Shown: positions 17,474-27,365, counted from the stretch's first letter. The stretch: 64,000 nt of DNA from UKL13-2 sp038321965 (GCA_038321965.1 JBBQFL010000003.1:1-64000), one strand, 5' to 3'. Program-made: numbers and translations. The notes: generated by a model from the sequence alone, not told the origin.

Positions 17474-20326
17474 ATGAGTAAAAACAAACAGTCGGCGAAC
17501 GCTTTCACGAGAAAGCCATGCGTCATCGCCACAGGTCTTGCGTTATCACTGATGGCAGCACAATCGGTGTACGCGCAGCAACCTGCACCCGTCCCACAAA
17601 AGATTGAGAAGATCGAAGTAACCGGCTCAAACATTAAGCGCATCGATGCGGAAACTGCTTTGCCAGTTACCGTTATTACGCGCGAGGACATTGAGCGAGG
17701 CGGCGCGCAAACGACTGAAGAACTGCTCAATCAGATCACCTCGGTGTCATCCGCTGGCAATGTGGTAAACGCGGCACTATCTGGCCTATCAACATACGGT
17801 CAATCCTCGGTCTCACTGCGCGGCATCGGTGGGTCTAGAACGCTAGTATTAGTGGACGGGCGTCGCTTATCCGTATTCGCAGGCGGCGGCGGCGGCTCGG
17901 TGAACGTCAATGCGATTCCACTTGCCGCAATTGAGCGCGTTGAGGTACTTCAGGATGGCGCATCCGGCGTATACGGTAGCGACGCGATCGGCGGCGTTAT
18001 CAACTTCATCTTGCGCAAGTCTTTTGACGGCATCGAAATTGGCGCGACTTCTGGTAAACCAACGCGTGGCGGCGGAGCTGACGCGCAAAAATTCAACATC
18101 GTCGGTGGCTACAATACAGATCGATTCTCCATCGTCGCGTCTTACGCCAAGGAAAAAGAAGACCAGCTTTTGGGCGCGTCGCGCGAGTTTTCGAAATCGG
18201 ACACGAAGTTGCCTTATTACGCGGGCGGCGCAACGGAAACCGGACGCATTGAAGGTGCTTGGCGCGGCGCTCCGATTGGTCCAAACTCTGAACCGCTGAC
18301 AAATGCCCGGTCGGCAGCCAATCCGTTTGGATTGTCTGGCACGGGTTATGGTAACCCCAGCGCGGCAGCGGGCAAATGTGCAGATATCCTCATGGTTCCA
18401 CGCACGGGCTTAGGCTTTACGGGCGGTTCTGGTTTGAGCACAGCACGCCAAGGGCCAAACTGTACGTTCGACACCGGACCATTTGTTGGCCTTGTGCCGC
18501 AACGCGAGTACGAAGGCGGATCGGCCAATTTCCGGTTCAAACTTAACGATGCGAATGAAATTTTCGCCGAAGGCCTCTACTCCAAGAACACATTCACAAA
18601 TGCCATACAGCCGGCACCACTGCGGCAGGCATTTTATGTCGGCAATACAAAGTTCGCTGGTAGCGGTGTTGCACCTGCACTACTGATTTTCCCGTCGAAT
18701 CCAAACTATGCATTCGCGGCGAACTACCTCAACTCGGTCGGGCTCGGCGCGATGGTGGGCCAGCCGTTGGCGGTGAGTCAGCGCACGTTCTTGGTCGGCC
18801 CACGGACCACGCAAGACATCGCGAAGCAAGACCGCGTTGTTATCGGTGCCAAAGGTACGGTTGGAACGCTCGATTATGAAGCCGCGTACACCAGAAACAA
18901 CAGCAAGACTGACGGAACAGTGATCGACGGATTCGCGTCAGTTTTCGAGCTGACAAAAGTCCTGAATAATCCCGCCAACAACTGGAATCCTTGGGCACCG
19001 GGGGGCAAACAATCGGACGCGCTTAACAGCTTGATAAACGGGACGAAATATAAGGGCCCCGTAATCTCTTCCGAATCCAAGAACGATGGCATTGATGCCA
19101 AAGTTTCCGGCAATGTCATGGACTTGCCCGGCGGTGCCCTGGCAATCGCTGGTGGCATACAGATACGTGACGAGAAGTTTATTCTTTCTCCAAGCGCGGC
19201 TGCACAGAGTGGTGACATCATCGGGCTAGGTTCTGCAGTCCAACCAATTGACGCGAAGCGTAACGTCTGGGCGGTGTTTGCCGAAGTTAACGCGCCAATT
19301 ACCAAAGAAGTCGAGGCTAATTTCGCCGCACGTGAGGACAACTATAGTGACTTCGGTAAGACCGACAACTATAAAGCAAGCATCCGCTGGACGCCCATAA
19401 AGCAAGTATTGCTGCGTAGCTCCATCGGCACTGGTTTCAGGGCACCAACCCTGCCTGACCTGTACTTGCCGCAACAGATTAATACGACCGAACAGTTCAT
19501 TGATCCGGCGTTCCCGGGCAATGGCAATATTCAAGTCACATCGATCGGTGGTGGCAATCCAAACCTCAAAGCCGAAACATCCAAACAGTGGAGCTTCGGT
19601 ACCGTGATCTCTCCGATCAGTTCCGTAACGGCGAGCGTCGATATTTTCAACATTGAGATTAAGGGACTGATCGCTGCACCGTCCGCGCAGCAACTGGCAT
19701 CTGATTTCCGTCGTGGTTCACCAGGAGCGGCAGCTTTTGTGGAAGTCAACGGCGCCAATGAAATTACGCTCATTCGCCAGCTTCAGGGCAACGTCAGTAG
19801 TGTCAAGGTAAGAGGCGTAGACATCGATCTCCGGTATAAGGAGAAATTGGGACCCGGTCGCCTTGAGTTGGCGCTCAATGGCACTTACATGGACAAGTAC
19901 GATTTAACGACACCTTCTGGCGAATTGGAGAAGAGCGTCGGCACGACTATTCGTCCGGATGGCAGCCCGCTGGTGGCAGCAGCAACAGGCGTGATTCTCA
20001 AATGGAAGCACAATCTCAGTGCAACCTATAGCCTGAGCGATTTTTCTGGCACGTTCACACAGCACTATTACAAAGGCTATGAGACGGCTGGTGATCTGAA
20101 CGGCAACCGCAATTTCGTGAATGGCCAATCAATCTTTGACTTGGTTGTGTCGTATACCGGAATCAAGAATCTTAAACTCACGCTCGGCGCTAAAAACGTG
20201 TTTGATAAGGATCCGCCAATATTTATCAGCAATGGCAGCCAGTTCCAGTCTGGCTATGACGTTTATCAATACGATCCACGTGGCCGGTTTGTGTATGTGT
20301 CTGGTACCTACCGGTTCAAGTTCTAA
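17474..20326 (+). CDS. TonB-dependent outer-membrane receptor 3
   Basis: The 950-residue receptor follows an AGGAGA ribosome-binding site. It has a signal peptide (to about residue 35, SVYAQQ), TonB-box-like KIEKIEVTGSNIKRID, and a plug with LRGIGGSRTLVLVDGRR, ERVEVLQDGASGVYGSDA and GGVINFILRKSF. The glycine-rich loop SVFAGGGGGSVNVNA occurs inside the plug. The barrel ends FVYVSGTYRFKF, with a terminal Phe as expected for barrel assembly. The ligand is unknown. It is followed by a terminator, then 1.2 kb without clear genes, then tonB. Confidence 0.92.
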   Translation: MSKNKQSANAFTRKPCVIATGLALSLMAAQSVYAQQPAPVPQKIEKIEVTGSNIKRIDAETALPVTVITREDIERGGAQTTEELLNQITSVSSAGNVVNAALSGLSTYGQSSVSLRGIGGSRTLVLVDGRRLSVFAGGGGGSVNVNAIPLAAIERVEVLQDGASGVYGSDAIGGVINFILRKSFDGIEIGATSGKPTRGGGADAQKFNIVGGYNTDRFSIVASYAKEKEDQLLGASREFSKSDTKLPYYAGGATETGRIEGAWRGAPIGPNSEPLTNARSAANPFGLSGTGYGNPSAAAGKCADILMVPRTGLGFTGGSGLSTARQGPNCTFDTGPFVGLVPQREYEGGSANFRFKLNDANEIFAEGLYSKNTFTNAIQPAPLRQAFYVGNTKFAGSGVAPALLIFPSNPNYAFAANYLNSVGLGAMVGQPLAVSQRTFLVGPRTTQDIAKQDRVVIGAKGTVGTLDYEAAYTRNNSKTDGTVIDGFASVFELTKVLNNPANNWNPWAPGGKQSDALNSLINGTKYKGPVISSESKNDGIDAKVSGNVMDLPGGALAIAGGIQIRDEKFILSPSAAAQSGDIIGLGSAVQPIDAKRNVWAVFAEVNAPITKEVEANFAAREDNYSDFGKTDNYKASIRWTPIKQVLLRSSIGTGFRAPTLPDLYLPQQINTTEQFIDPAFPGNGNIQVTSIGGGNPNLKAETSKQWSFGTVISPISSVTASVDIFNIEIKGLIAAPSAQQLASDFRRGSPGAAAFVEVNGANEITLIRQLQGNVSSVKVRGVDIDLRYKEKLGPGRLELALNGTYMDKYDLTTPSGELEKSVGTTIRPDGSPLVAAATGVILKWKHNLSATYSLSDFSGTFTQHYYKGYETAGDLNGNRNFVNGQSIFDLVVSYTGIKNLKLTLGAKNVFDKDPPIFISNGSQFQSGYDVYQYDPRGRFVYVSGTYRFKF

Positions 20327-20350
20327 CCGATAGCGCAATTGTTTCAAATT

Positions 20351-20381
20351 AAACGGCGGACCTTGGTCCGCCGTTTTTTTT
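20351..20381 (+). terminator. Terminator after receptor 3
   Basis: ACGGCGGACC and GGTCCGCCGT form a near-perfect stem with a very short loop, followed by eight T residues. Confidence 0.9.
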
Positions 20382-21604
20382 CGCCCTTTGCGGCACGCAT
20401 GCTCGATAACGTGAGCTCAATCCGCCGCTTCCAGAAACTCAAGCATTGACAAGGCGTTTGAGACCTTTTACGTCCGAGAACCTCGCCAAATGGCGTTCTA
20501 CACAATTATTCTCCCTTGACTACTGTTTAAAATTGCCCGCACCAACCGAAAAAACAGTCAAGCCAGTGCATTGCTTTCCTGTCCAGCGGTTTAATTGCTG
20601 TGCATTTTTCCGTCCATGGGTCTGTCGACTAAATTTCCCAATCCGATTTTTCCGCTATACGTGTCGATCACTCCGGTCAGCGCGCTCACATGTCTCCTGC
20701 AAGTACAGCGCCTTCTTGCCAGTTAAAATATCCGCCGAGTGCCTGAATCGTTGACTAGACGCACTTTCGTCAAGACCGCGTTCACACAACCTGTCCCACG
20801 ACAGATTTTCAAATTGTATGGCGTCGCAGTCGCACACAGATTTCGCATATGCAACTTGGCCACGGAGCCAACCAGAAGCCGCGCGGTGTTGTGGTGCGAC
20901 TTTTATGGCCTCGCGGTAAAACGCCGATTCCCACGTGCGTGGTCAGCTGTGCCCTGTTGAGTCGCCTTGAAAATGAGTGCCTTCAAATTTTTCGGCTCAA
21001 GGCAGCGCACGCTGACAATCGCACGCATCACAGCATCGGTGACTTACTAGCTGCGCCAAGCACACGCGAACGGCAGGCAAATCGAAGCATCTGCCTGCCC
21101 TGCAGCGAGTACCTCTTCCGACTGCGCTCGCACACTTGCCCATCCCCTCGATGCAGCACCTCGACGCCAGATATCCCAATGGCGCGCGGCGCACGTAGAT
21201 TGGAGTGGCCCGCACGAGAACGCTATAAGTTGCTCTGTTGAATTCGTCGACGGGCAACCTACACGGCGTTGGGTAAGTGATGAAGCGGCAAAAGTTCAAT
21301 AAAGTTGGTAAGCTAGGCAACATTGCGCGTGGAGCAATTACCGTGATTCAAGCATGACTTCATGGCGGCCTTGACCTTAGCGCAGCAAAACATAGAGAAT
21401 TTTAGTTGGTGCCGGACCGCACTCAAAACACAACCTTGTTGAGTTCAACCAGGGATTTAACGGCTCTTCGATATGCAGCAAATTGGTTCGCCGTGCCCTG
21501 GTTCAGAATTGATGCGTTCCCGCCAAGAAACAGTTAGAATCGCCGTCTTTATTTCAAAGCCATGACGCTAGCCTTGAAAATGGGCGGCAACAAAAGGATA
21601 TTTC
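20382..21604. other. 1.2-kb gene-poor region before tonB
   Basis: No convincing coding region was found on either strand. The longest frames (20849-21241 on the plus strand and 20997-21323 on the minus strand) overlap each other, are rich in Arg, Cys and Ser, lack recognisable motifs, and have no good ribosome-binding site. The region may be a decayed gene or insertion. The right end must hold the tonB promoter. No tRNA-like fold or clear inverted-repeat ends were seen. Confidence 0.55.
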
Positions 21605-22231
21605 ATGGATTACGCACAAGAACAGCGGTCACCAGGCAAGCATCTCACTGGGATAGTCGTTGTCATCATTTTGCATGTCGCACTTGGCTACGCATTGATG
21701 AACGGTCTGGCGACCAAAGTCATCAACGTTATCAGGCAACCTCTCGAAACAAAGATCATCGAAGAGGTCAAGAAGCCGCCGCCGCCGGAAACGCCACCGC
21801 CGCCGCCGCCCAAAATGGTGCAAATGCTTCCGACGTTTGTGCCGCCGCCCGAAGTCATGGTGCAGGCACCCGTAACGCCCCCAGTCATTGCAACGCGTAC
21901 TGCAGTTGCGCCGCCGGTGTATGCGCCACCTGCACCGCCCGCGCCCGTGGCAGTTGCGCCGCCTAGCGTAGGTGTCGCCTGCCCCAACTCTCAGGAAATC
22001 CGTACCAATATCAAGTATCCGGTTCAGGCACGCAAGGATGGCTTGCAAGGCGAAGTATTGATCGAGATGACAATTGCGGCCAATGGCGAGGTCAAGGATG
22101 TTGACGTCAAATCCTCAACCAATCGCGCGTTCAATAGCGTGTCAATCAGCGCTTCCAAGCAGTTCAAATGTAACGGACAAGGCAGAGACGTTCGGGTTCA
22201 GGTACCTTATTCGTTCAAGTTGGTCGACTAG
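21605..22231 (+). CDS. tonB: Energy transducer TonB
   Basis: TonB carries energy from the inner-membrane ExbBD motor to outer-membrane receptors. The 208-residue protein has one N-terminal membrane anchor (about residues 14-33, containing a His as usual), a Pro-rich periplasmic spacer (KKPPPPETPPPPPPK and later PPAPPAPVAVAPP), and a C-terminal TonB domain with YPVQARKDGLQGEVLIEM. It starts the tonB-exbB-exbD-exbD-TPR cluster and is the likely partner of the three receptors upstream. An AAAAGGA sequence precedes the ATG. Confidence 0.93.
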   Translation: MDYAQEQRSPGKHLTGIVVVIILHVALGYALMNGLATKVINVIRQPLETKIIEEVKKPPPPETPPPPPPKMVQMLPTFVPPPEVMVQAPVTPPVIATRTAVAPPVYAPPAPPAPVAVAPPSVGVACPNSQEIRTNIKYPVQARKDGLQGEVLIEMTIAANGEVKDVDVKSSTNRAFNSVSISASKQFKCNGQGRDVRVQVPYSFKLVD

Positions 22232-22323
22232 TTCAAGATTATTCCCATTGTTCAGTTTGTTGTGGCGATGAGATTCGGGCCACAACGCAAATTTTAGTTT
22301 GTCATTTTATATTCGGAGGAAAC

Positions 22324-23187
22324 ATGTCATTTTTTAATCGCATTCCTGCGCTGCTGGTAGCAGCAGTGGTCTTTTGCGCACCGCTGGTCACAGCGGTCGT
22401 CGCACTTCAACCGTCAGCGGCTTTAGCTCAAGCTCCGGCTGCTGATGCACCAAAAGCTGAGGTACCAAAAGCTGAGGCGCCCAAACCGGTAGCGCCGACC
22501 GCGCCAGTCGCGTCGAAAGAGACAGTTGACAATCCGTACGGCATCACGGCGATGCTGCGTGATGGCGATTTCGTGACCAAAGGTACGCTTGCCATTCTCG
22601 TCATCATGTCGATGGGGACTTGGTACATTCTCATCGTCAAGCTGTTTGAACAGTTCCGCTTGATGAGAGAGTCCAAGGAAGTCGGCGACGGATTTTGGGC
22701 GGCCGGAACGCTCCAACAAGGTATCGACGGGCTTAAAGAAGGTAGCGCTTTCAAGTTCATCGCCGAGAGTGGCGTTAAAGCGACCAGCCACCATTCCGGC
22801 TTGATGGGTGACGTGGATCTGAATGAGTGGGTGACGATGTCGATTCAACGCGCTTCCGAAAATGTACAGAACCGTACACAAGACGGCCTTGCGTTCCTTG
22901 CGACCGTTGGCTCAACAGCGCCGTTCGTGGGACTGTTCGGTACGGTGTGGGGTATTTATCATGCGCTGACCGCGATTGGCATCGCCGGCCAGGCATCGAT
23001 CGACAAGGTTGCCGGCCCCGTGGGCGAGGCGCTGATCATGACGGCAATTGGCTTGGCCGTGGCTGTGCCGGCGGTATTGGCTTATAACTGGCTGGTGCGT
23101 CGCAACAAGGTAGTGATGGAACGTATTCGCGCGTTCAGCGCCGACCTACACTCAGTACTGTTAAGCGCCACTGGCAAGAAGAAATAA
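22324..23187 (+). CDS. exbB: ExbB/TolQ-type proton channel protein
   Basis: ExbB forms, with ExbD, the proton-driven motor for TonB. The 287-residue protein has a signal-like hydrophobic N-terminus followed by an Ala/Pro/Lys-rich stretch with imperfect PKAE repeats (about residues 35-60). MotA/TolQ/ExbB membrane segments follow around residues 88-108, 195-220 and 240-262. The segment FLATVGSTAPFVGLFGTVWG is the family signature. It lies 92 bases after tonB with a GGAGGA ribosome-binding site. Confidence 0.93.
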   Translation: MSFFNRIPALLVAAVVFCAPLVTAVVALQPSAALAQAPAADAPKAEVPKAEAPKPVAPTAPVASKETVDNPYGITAMLRDGDFVTKGTLAILVIMSMGTWYILIVKLFEQFRLMRESKEVGDGFWAAGTLQQGIDGLKEGSAFKFIAESGVKATSHHSGLMGDVDLNEWVTMSIQRASENVQNRTQDGLAFLATVGSTAPFVGLFGTVWGIYHALTAIGIAGQASIDKVAGPVGEALIMTAIGLAVAVPAVLAYNWLVRRNKVVMERIRAFSADLHSVLLSATGKKK

Positions 23188-23232
23188 TTCCAGCGGTCAG
23201 TTGCTGACTCACCGACGTATCAGGAGCCCAGT

Positions 23233-23661
23233 ATGGGAATGAATGTAGGTTCAGATGGCGGTGGTGAAGACGAAGTTATCTCCACCATTAACACCACACC
23301 ACTTGTGGACGTAATGTTGGTTTTGCTGATTATTTTCCTGATCACGATTCCAGCGATTGTGCAAAATGTGCCCGTGGTGTTGCCGGCCGAGCGCAATATT
23401 GTTACGCAAACCAAACCGGAAAATATCGTCATATCCGTCACTAGGGAAGGCGATATTTACTGGAAGCAGCAGCTAATGGCTGATACCGACGAGCTGTTTG
23501 AGAAGCTCAAAGTGGAAGCGGTCAAAGTTCCGCAGCCGGAAGTACACATTCGTGGCGACGAAAATACGCGTTACGAGTCCGTTGGCAAGGTGGTCTACAC
23601 CATGCAGCGGGCAAGTATCCTCAAAATCGGCTTTATTACCGAGCCACCTCCGCTGAACTAG
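23233..23661 (+). CDS. exbD: ExbD-type biopolymer transport protein, first copy
   Basis: The 142-residue protein has the ExbD plan: a short cytoplasmic end, one membrane segment beginning INTTPLVDVMLVLLIIFLI with the conserved Asp that carries protons, and a periplasmic domain. The start MGMNVGSDGG is almost the same as that of the next gene (MGMNVGSSGG), pointing to tandem duplication. The two then diverge. It lies 45 bases after exbB and 12 bases before the second copy. Confidence 0.93.
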   Translation: MGMNVGSDGGGEDEVISTINTTPLVDVMLVLLIIFLITIPAIVQNVPVVLPAERNIVTQTKPENIVISVTREGDIYWKQQLMADTDELFEKLKVEAVKVPQPEVHIRGDENTRYESVGKVVYTMQRASILKIGFITEPPPLN

Positions 23662-23673
23662 AAGGAATATTGT

Positions 23674-24105
23674 ATGGGCATGAATGTAGGTTCAAGCGGT
23701 GGCTCTAGCGAGCCGGAAGTCATGATGGAAATCAACACCACGCCTCTCATCGATGTGATGCTGGTGTTGATTATCATGTTGATCATCACCATTCCGATTC
23801 AGACGCACGCGGTAAAACTCAATATGCCGGTCGGCAATCCGCCACCGCCGCCCACGCCGCCTGAAGTTGTTCAGATCGACGTGGATTTTGATGGCACTGT
23901 GCTGTGGAACGGCGTAATCATACCAACACAGGAAGAGCTTGAGACACGTCTGTCTGGCGCGGCATCGCAAGCCACTCAGCCGGAAGTACACTTGCGTCCA
24001 AACAAGCTGGTTCTTTATAAGTCGGTAGCGAAGGTAATGGCCGCAGCACAGCGACTGGGCGTAACCAAAATGGGAATTGTCGGTAACGAGCAATTCGTCA
24101 AGTAA
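23674..24105 (+). CDS. ExbD-type biopolymer transport protein, second copy
   Basis: The 143-residue protein repeats the ExbD plan: MGMNVGSSGG start, membrane segment INTTPLIDVMLVLIIMLIIT with the conserved Asp, and a proline-rich join (NPPPPPTPPEVVQ) before the periplasmic domain. Two ExbD genes after one exbB also occur in the tonB-exbB-exbD1-exbD2 loci of Xanthomonas, where the second copy is needed only for some substrates. That role is not shown here. Confidence 0.92.
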   Translation: MGMNVGSSGGSSEPEVMMEINTTPLIDVMLVLIIMLIITIPIQTHAVKLNMPVGNPPPPPTPPEVVQIDVDFDGTVLWNGVIIPTQEELETRLSGAASQATQPEVHLRPNKLVLYKSVAKVMAAAQRLGVTKMGIVGNEQFVK

Positions 24106-24116
24106 TTTTCAGTCAA

Positions 24117-24148
24117 CAAGACGCGGCGATGCCGCGTTTCGTGTTTTT
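24117..24148 (+). terminator. Weak terminator or processing hairpin inside the tonB cluster
   Basis: ACGCGGC and GCCGCGT form a 7-bp stem with a GAT loop, followed by TTCGTGTTTTT. It lies between the second exbD and the TPR gene and could reduce expression of the latter. The next gene's ribosome-binding site follows directly. Confidence 0.5.
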
Positions 24149-24163
24149 CGGAGAACACTTTCC

Positions 24164-25399
24164 ATGGCCAGAACTGGTTTACTTCGCGGCACATTCGCGA
24201 GTGTCGCATTTTCGGTAATTGTCGGCACATTGGCACTGTCTGCCGCATATGCACAGGAGGCAGTCCGGCCAGAAGTTGGCAAACCGTTACAGGCTGCATC
24301 CGCTTTAATGAAAGCGAACAAGTTCAAGGATGCGTTGGCCAAAATACATGAAGTGGATAGCGTATCGGGCAAGACGCCCAACGAAATCTATTTGATTGAA
24401 AGCATGCGCGGCAGTGCCGCCTCCGGTGTCGGCGATAATGACACAATCATAAAGTCATTCGAGGCAGTTATCGCGTCTGGCAAGGCCCCCGCCTCAACCC
24501 AGTTGAAGATTATTGAAGCACTAGTCGGCGCACACTATCGCGCCAAAGATTACGCAGCGACAAACAAATGGGCCACGCGTTATCTGCGTGAGGGCGGTAG
24601 CAATTCACAGATTCGCACTCTGCTCATTCAGTCGTATTTCCAGGCCGGTGACTTCGCTAACTCAGCCAAGGAATCACTCATTGATATTCAGGCCGACGAA
24701 AAGGCTGGCCGCACGCCGTCTGAAGAGAAGTTACAGCTGCTGGCAAACAGTTATTTGCGGCAAAAGAACACCTCCGGGTACATTGCAACTATCGAAAAAC
24801 TGTTGAACTATTATCCAAAGAAGAGCCTCTGGGCAGATGTTATTTCGCGACTGCAAAGAAAGCCAGGTTTTTCGGATCGGCTGGCGCTTGACGTTTATCG
24901 CATGCAGCTCGCAACGGGCAATTTGACTGCGACAAGCGACTATATGCAAATGCCTCAACTCGCATTGCAGGCCGGCTTCCCGGGCGAGGCCAAAAAAGTG
25001 GTCGACGAGGGCTATGCCAACGGCGCGCTCGGTAAAGGAGCTGAAGCGGACCGTCAACAACGTTTGCGTGACCTCGTTGAAAAACGCGTGGCCGAAAACC
25101 GGAATGCAATTTCTGGAGGCGCTGAAGATGTTGCAGCAAATGCCGCCAAAGATGGCAACGCTCTAGTTGCTCTGGGCTACAACCTTTTTACATCAGGGCA
25201 AGCCGCAAAGGGAATTGCCATGATGGAGGCTGGTGTCAAGAAGGGTGATTTGAAGCGCCCGGAAGACGCAAAACTGCTACTCGGTACCGCGTTGATTCAA
25301 TCCGGACAAAAAGCCAAAGGTGTGCAGGTTCTGAAAACGGTTCAAGGCACCGACGGCGCTCAGGACCTAGCCAATCTCTGGACGATTTTCGCGCGCTAG
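24164..25399 (+). CDS. Secreted TPR-like protein of the TonB cluster
   Basis: The 411-residue protein has a signal peptide (about residues 1-32, ending SAAYAQ) and helical repeats of TPR type (for example LMKANKFKDALAKIHEV, GYNLFTSGQAAKGIAMMEAG, ALIQSGQKAKGVQVL). An in-frame ATG exists at 24077, but the ATG at 24164 has a CGGAGA ribosome-binding site and begins the signal peptide. Periplasmic TPR proteins accompany other TonB systems, for example TtpC of Vibrio, which supports a role in that complex. Direct homology was not tested. Confidence 0.85.
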   Translation: MARTGLLRGTFASVAFSVIVGTLALSAAYAQEAVRPEVGKPLQAASALMKANKFKDALAKIHEVDSVSGKTPNEIYLIESMRGSAASGVGDNDTIIKSFEAVIASGKAPASTQLKIIEALVGAHYRAKDYAATNKWATRYLREGGSNSQIRTLLIQSYFQAGDFANSAKESLIDIQADEKAGRTPSEEKLQLLANSYLRQKNTSGYIATIEKLLNYYPKKSLWADVISRLQRKPGFSDRLALDVYRMQLATGNLTATSDYMQMPQLALQAGFPGEAKKVVDEGYANGALGKGAEADRQQRLRDLVEKRVAENRNAISGGAEDVAANAAKDGNALVALGYNLFTSGQAAKGIAMMEAGVKKGDLKRPEDAKLLLGTALIQSGQKAKGVQVLKTVQGTDGAQDLANLWTIFAR

Positions 25400-25476
25400 C
25401 GATTTGCAGTTCTATTGATCGCAGTCGCTTAGCCTTGAAATTTAGGCTGACATGACTCCAATCTTGTAGTTAATTG

Positions 25477-26499
25477 ATGCGGTACTTCGACGTTTGCAAT
25501 GGCGACGCCGATGGATTGATCGCGCGCCACCAATTTCGACTTTCGTTTCCGCTGCCTGCGGAAAATATGACCTTGATCACCGGCACCAAACGCGATATAT
25601 CGCTTCTCAAGCACGTCCCTATACTGACGAACGTAGCATTTGACGCTGAAATAAGCGTCTTTGACGTTTCGTTTGATCAAAATGCGGACCAGGTACAAGT
25701 ACTGCTCGAGGCTGGCGCGACAATGCGGTATTTCGATCATCACCGCGCCAGCAAGCTGCAGCCACACGCCCGACTAGCCGCTTTTATCGACACTTCCGCC
25801 AGCGTTTGTACGAGCCTTATCGTTGATCATCATCTGGGCGGTACGTACCGTGCATGGGCAATTTGCGCGGCATTTGGCGACAATCTCGGTAGTGCCGCAG
25901 AGCGACTCGCCGCGGACGCCGGTTTTACGAGGGAGCAAACAAATCGTCTCAGGGAGCTCGGGGAATGCCTTAATTACAACGCGTATGGCGAAACCGTCAG
26001 CGATCTTTGCTTTGCCCCCTCAGAGATCGCGCGACGGTTGGCGCCCTATGAAAGTCCGTTTGAGTTTGTGCGCAATGAAGACGTTCTTGAGCGCCTGCTA
26101 GTCACCTATACAGCCGACCTTCAACTAGCGCGGACGATACTGCCAGCATTTGCGAGCGACGTTTCTGCCACATTTATTCTGCCCGATGCGCCTTGGGCGC
26201 GGCGCATTAGCGGCACATTCGCGAACGAGTTGGTACGCCGATATCCCGGCCGGGCACACGGCGTATTGAGCACGCTGCCCAATGGCGGTTTTTTGGTAAG
26301 TATTCGGGCGCCGAAATTAGCGCCCTTCCGCGCGCATGAAATTGCCGTTCACTTTAAAAGTGGCGGTGGTCGCGAATCCGCGGCAGGCATCAACGAATTG
26401 CCTGCTGAGGACATAGAGCAATTCGTGTCACTACTCGAAGAAACATACCGCAAAACAAGTGACACAAGTATGGGAGACGGTTTGGGTGGCAGCCAATGA
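25477..26499 (+). CDS. DHH-family phosphoesterase
   Basis: The protein of about 340 residues carries DHH superfamily signatures: NGDADG near the N-terminus, the metal ligands in FDVSFDQN, YFDHHR as the DHH motif, and a C-terminal DHHA1-like GGGRESAAGI. Members hydrolyse phosphoester bonds in short RNAs, cyclic dinucleotides or related molecules. The exact substrate is not evident, and it is not an obvious RecJ (too short, no OB domain seen). A TTG three bases earlier is an alternative start. It lies 49 bases before thyA. Confidence 0.85.
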   Translation: MRYFDVCNGDADGLIARHQFRLSFPLPAENMTLITGTKRDISLLKHVPILTNVAFDAEISVFDVSFDQNADQVQVLLEAGATMRYFDHHRASKLQPHARLAAFIDTSASVCTSLIVDHHLGGTYRAWAICAAFGDNLGSAAERLAADAGFTREQTNRLRELGECLNYNAYGETVSDLCFAPSEIARRLAPYESPFEFVRNEDVLERLLVTYTADLQLARTILPAFASDVSATFILPDAPWARRISGTFANELVRRYPGRAHGVLSTLPNGGFLVSIRAPKLAPFRAHEIAVHFKSGGGRESAAGINELPAEDIEQFVSLLEETYRKTSDTSMGDGLGGSQ

Positions 26500-26548
26500 C
26501 GTCGTTCGGTGGGTAAAATGCAAGCAATCCCAAACTCATGTTATTGAA

Positions 26549-27358
26549 ATGATCAATCCGGCCGATACGACTTATTTGAATTTGATGCGGCATGTCCTGA
26601 CCCACGGTATCGAAAAATCCGATCGTACCGGCACCGGTACACGCTCAGTTTTTGGCTACCAAATGCGTTTTGATCTCAGTGAGGGCTTTCCGATCCTCAC
26701 AACCAAAAAACTCCATCTGCGTTCAATAATCCATGAACTTTTATGGTTCTTGCAGGGGTCAACGAATACCGCTTATTTGAAAGCCAAAGGTGTGACGATC
26801 TGGGACGAATGGGCGGATGCTCAAGGGGATCTCGGCCCCGTCTATGGATACCAATGGCGAAGCTGGCCCGCACCGAACGGCACACATATTGACCAAATAC
26901 ATGAAGTACTGCTTCAAGTCCGCAATAACCCAGATTCACGACGAATGATCGTCTCCGCCTGGAACGTAGCCGATATCCCGAAAATGGCGTTGGCGCCGTG
27001 CCATGCCCTGTTTCAGTTCTACGTGGCCGATGGCAAGCTGTCTTGCCAGTTGTATCAGCGCAGCGCCGATATATTTCTGGGTGTGCCATTCAACATTGCC
27101 TCCTATGCGCTACTGACGATGATGGTCGCGCAGGTCTGCGGCCTCAAGCTAGGTGATTTCGTCCATACACTCGGCGACGCCCACCTGTATTTGAACCATC
27201 TGGATCAGGCCAAAGAGCAGTTGTCCCGGGACGCGCGCGCAGCGCCCGCAATGCGTTTGAACGCGGCCATCACGGACTTGTTCGCATTCAAGTTTGAGGA
27301 CTTCGCGCTCGAAAATTACGACCCCCATCCCGCCATCAAAGCGCCGATCGCGATTTGA
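26549..27358 (+). CDS. thyA: Thymidylate synthase
   Basis: ThyA methylates dUMP to dTMP with methylenetetrahydrofolate. The start MINPADTTYLNLMRHVL at 26549 gives 269 residues, near the usual 264. A longer frame from 26459 overlaps the preceding gene. Signatures are DRTGTGTRSVFGYQMRFDL, the catalytic Cys in LAPCHALFQFYV, YQRSADIFLGVPFNIASYA and GDAHLYLNH. It is followed after 7 bases by folA, which regenerates the folate cofactor. Confidence 0.97.
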   Translation: MINPADTTYLNLMRHVLTHGIEKSDRTGTGTRSVFGYQMRFDLSEGFPILTTKKLHLRSIIHELLWFLQGSTNTAYLKAKGVTIWDEWADAQGDLGPVYGYQWRSWPAPNGTHIDQIHEVLLQVRNNPDSRRMIVSAWNVADIPKMALAPCHALFQFYVADGKLSCQLYQRSADIFLGVPFNIASYALLTMMVAQVCGLKLGDFVHTLGDAHLYLNHLDQAKEQLSRDARAAPAMRLNAAITDLFAFKFEDFALENYDPHPAIKAPIAI

Positions 27359-27365
27359 ATTCACG

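Noticed and set aside
20849..21323. Frames of 130 and 108 codons on opposite strands before tonB
   Set aside because: They overlap each other, contain no known motif and have Cys/Arg/Ser-rich random-like composition.
25429..25449. AGCCT...AGGCT hairpin after the TPR gene
   Set aside because: Only a 5-bp stem with no T run. Too weak to call a terminator.
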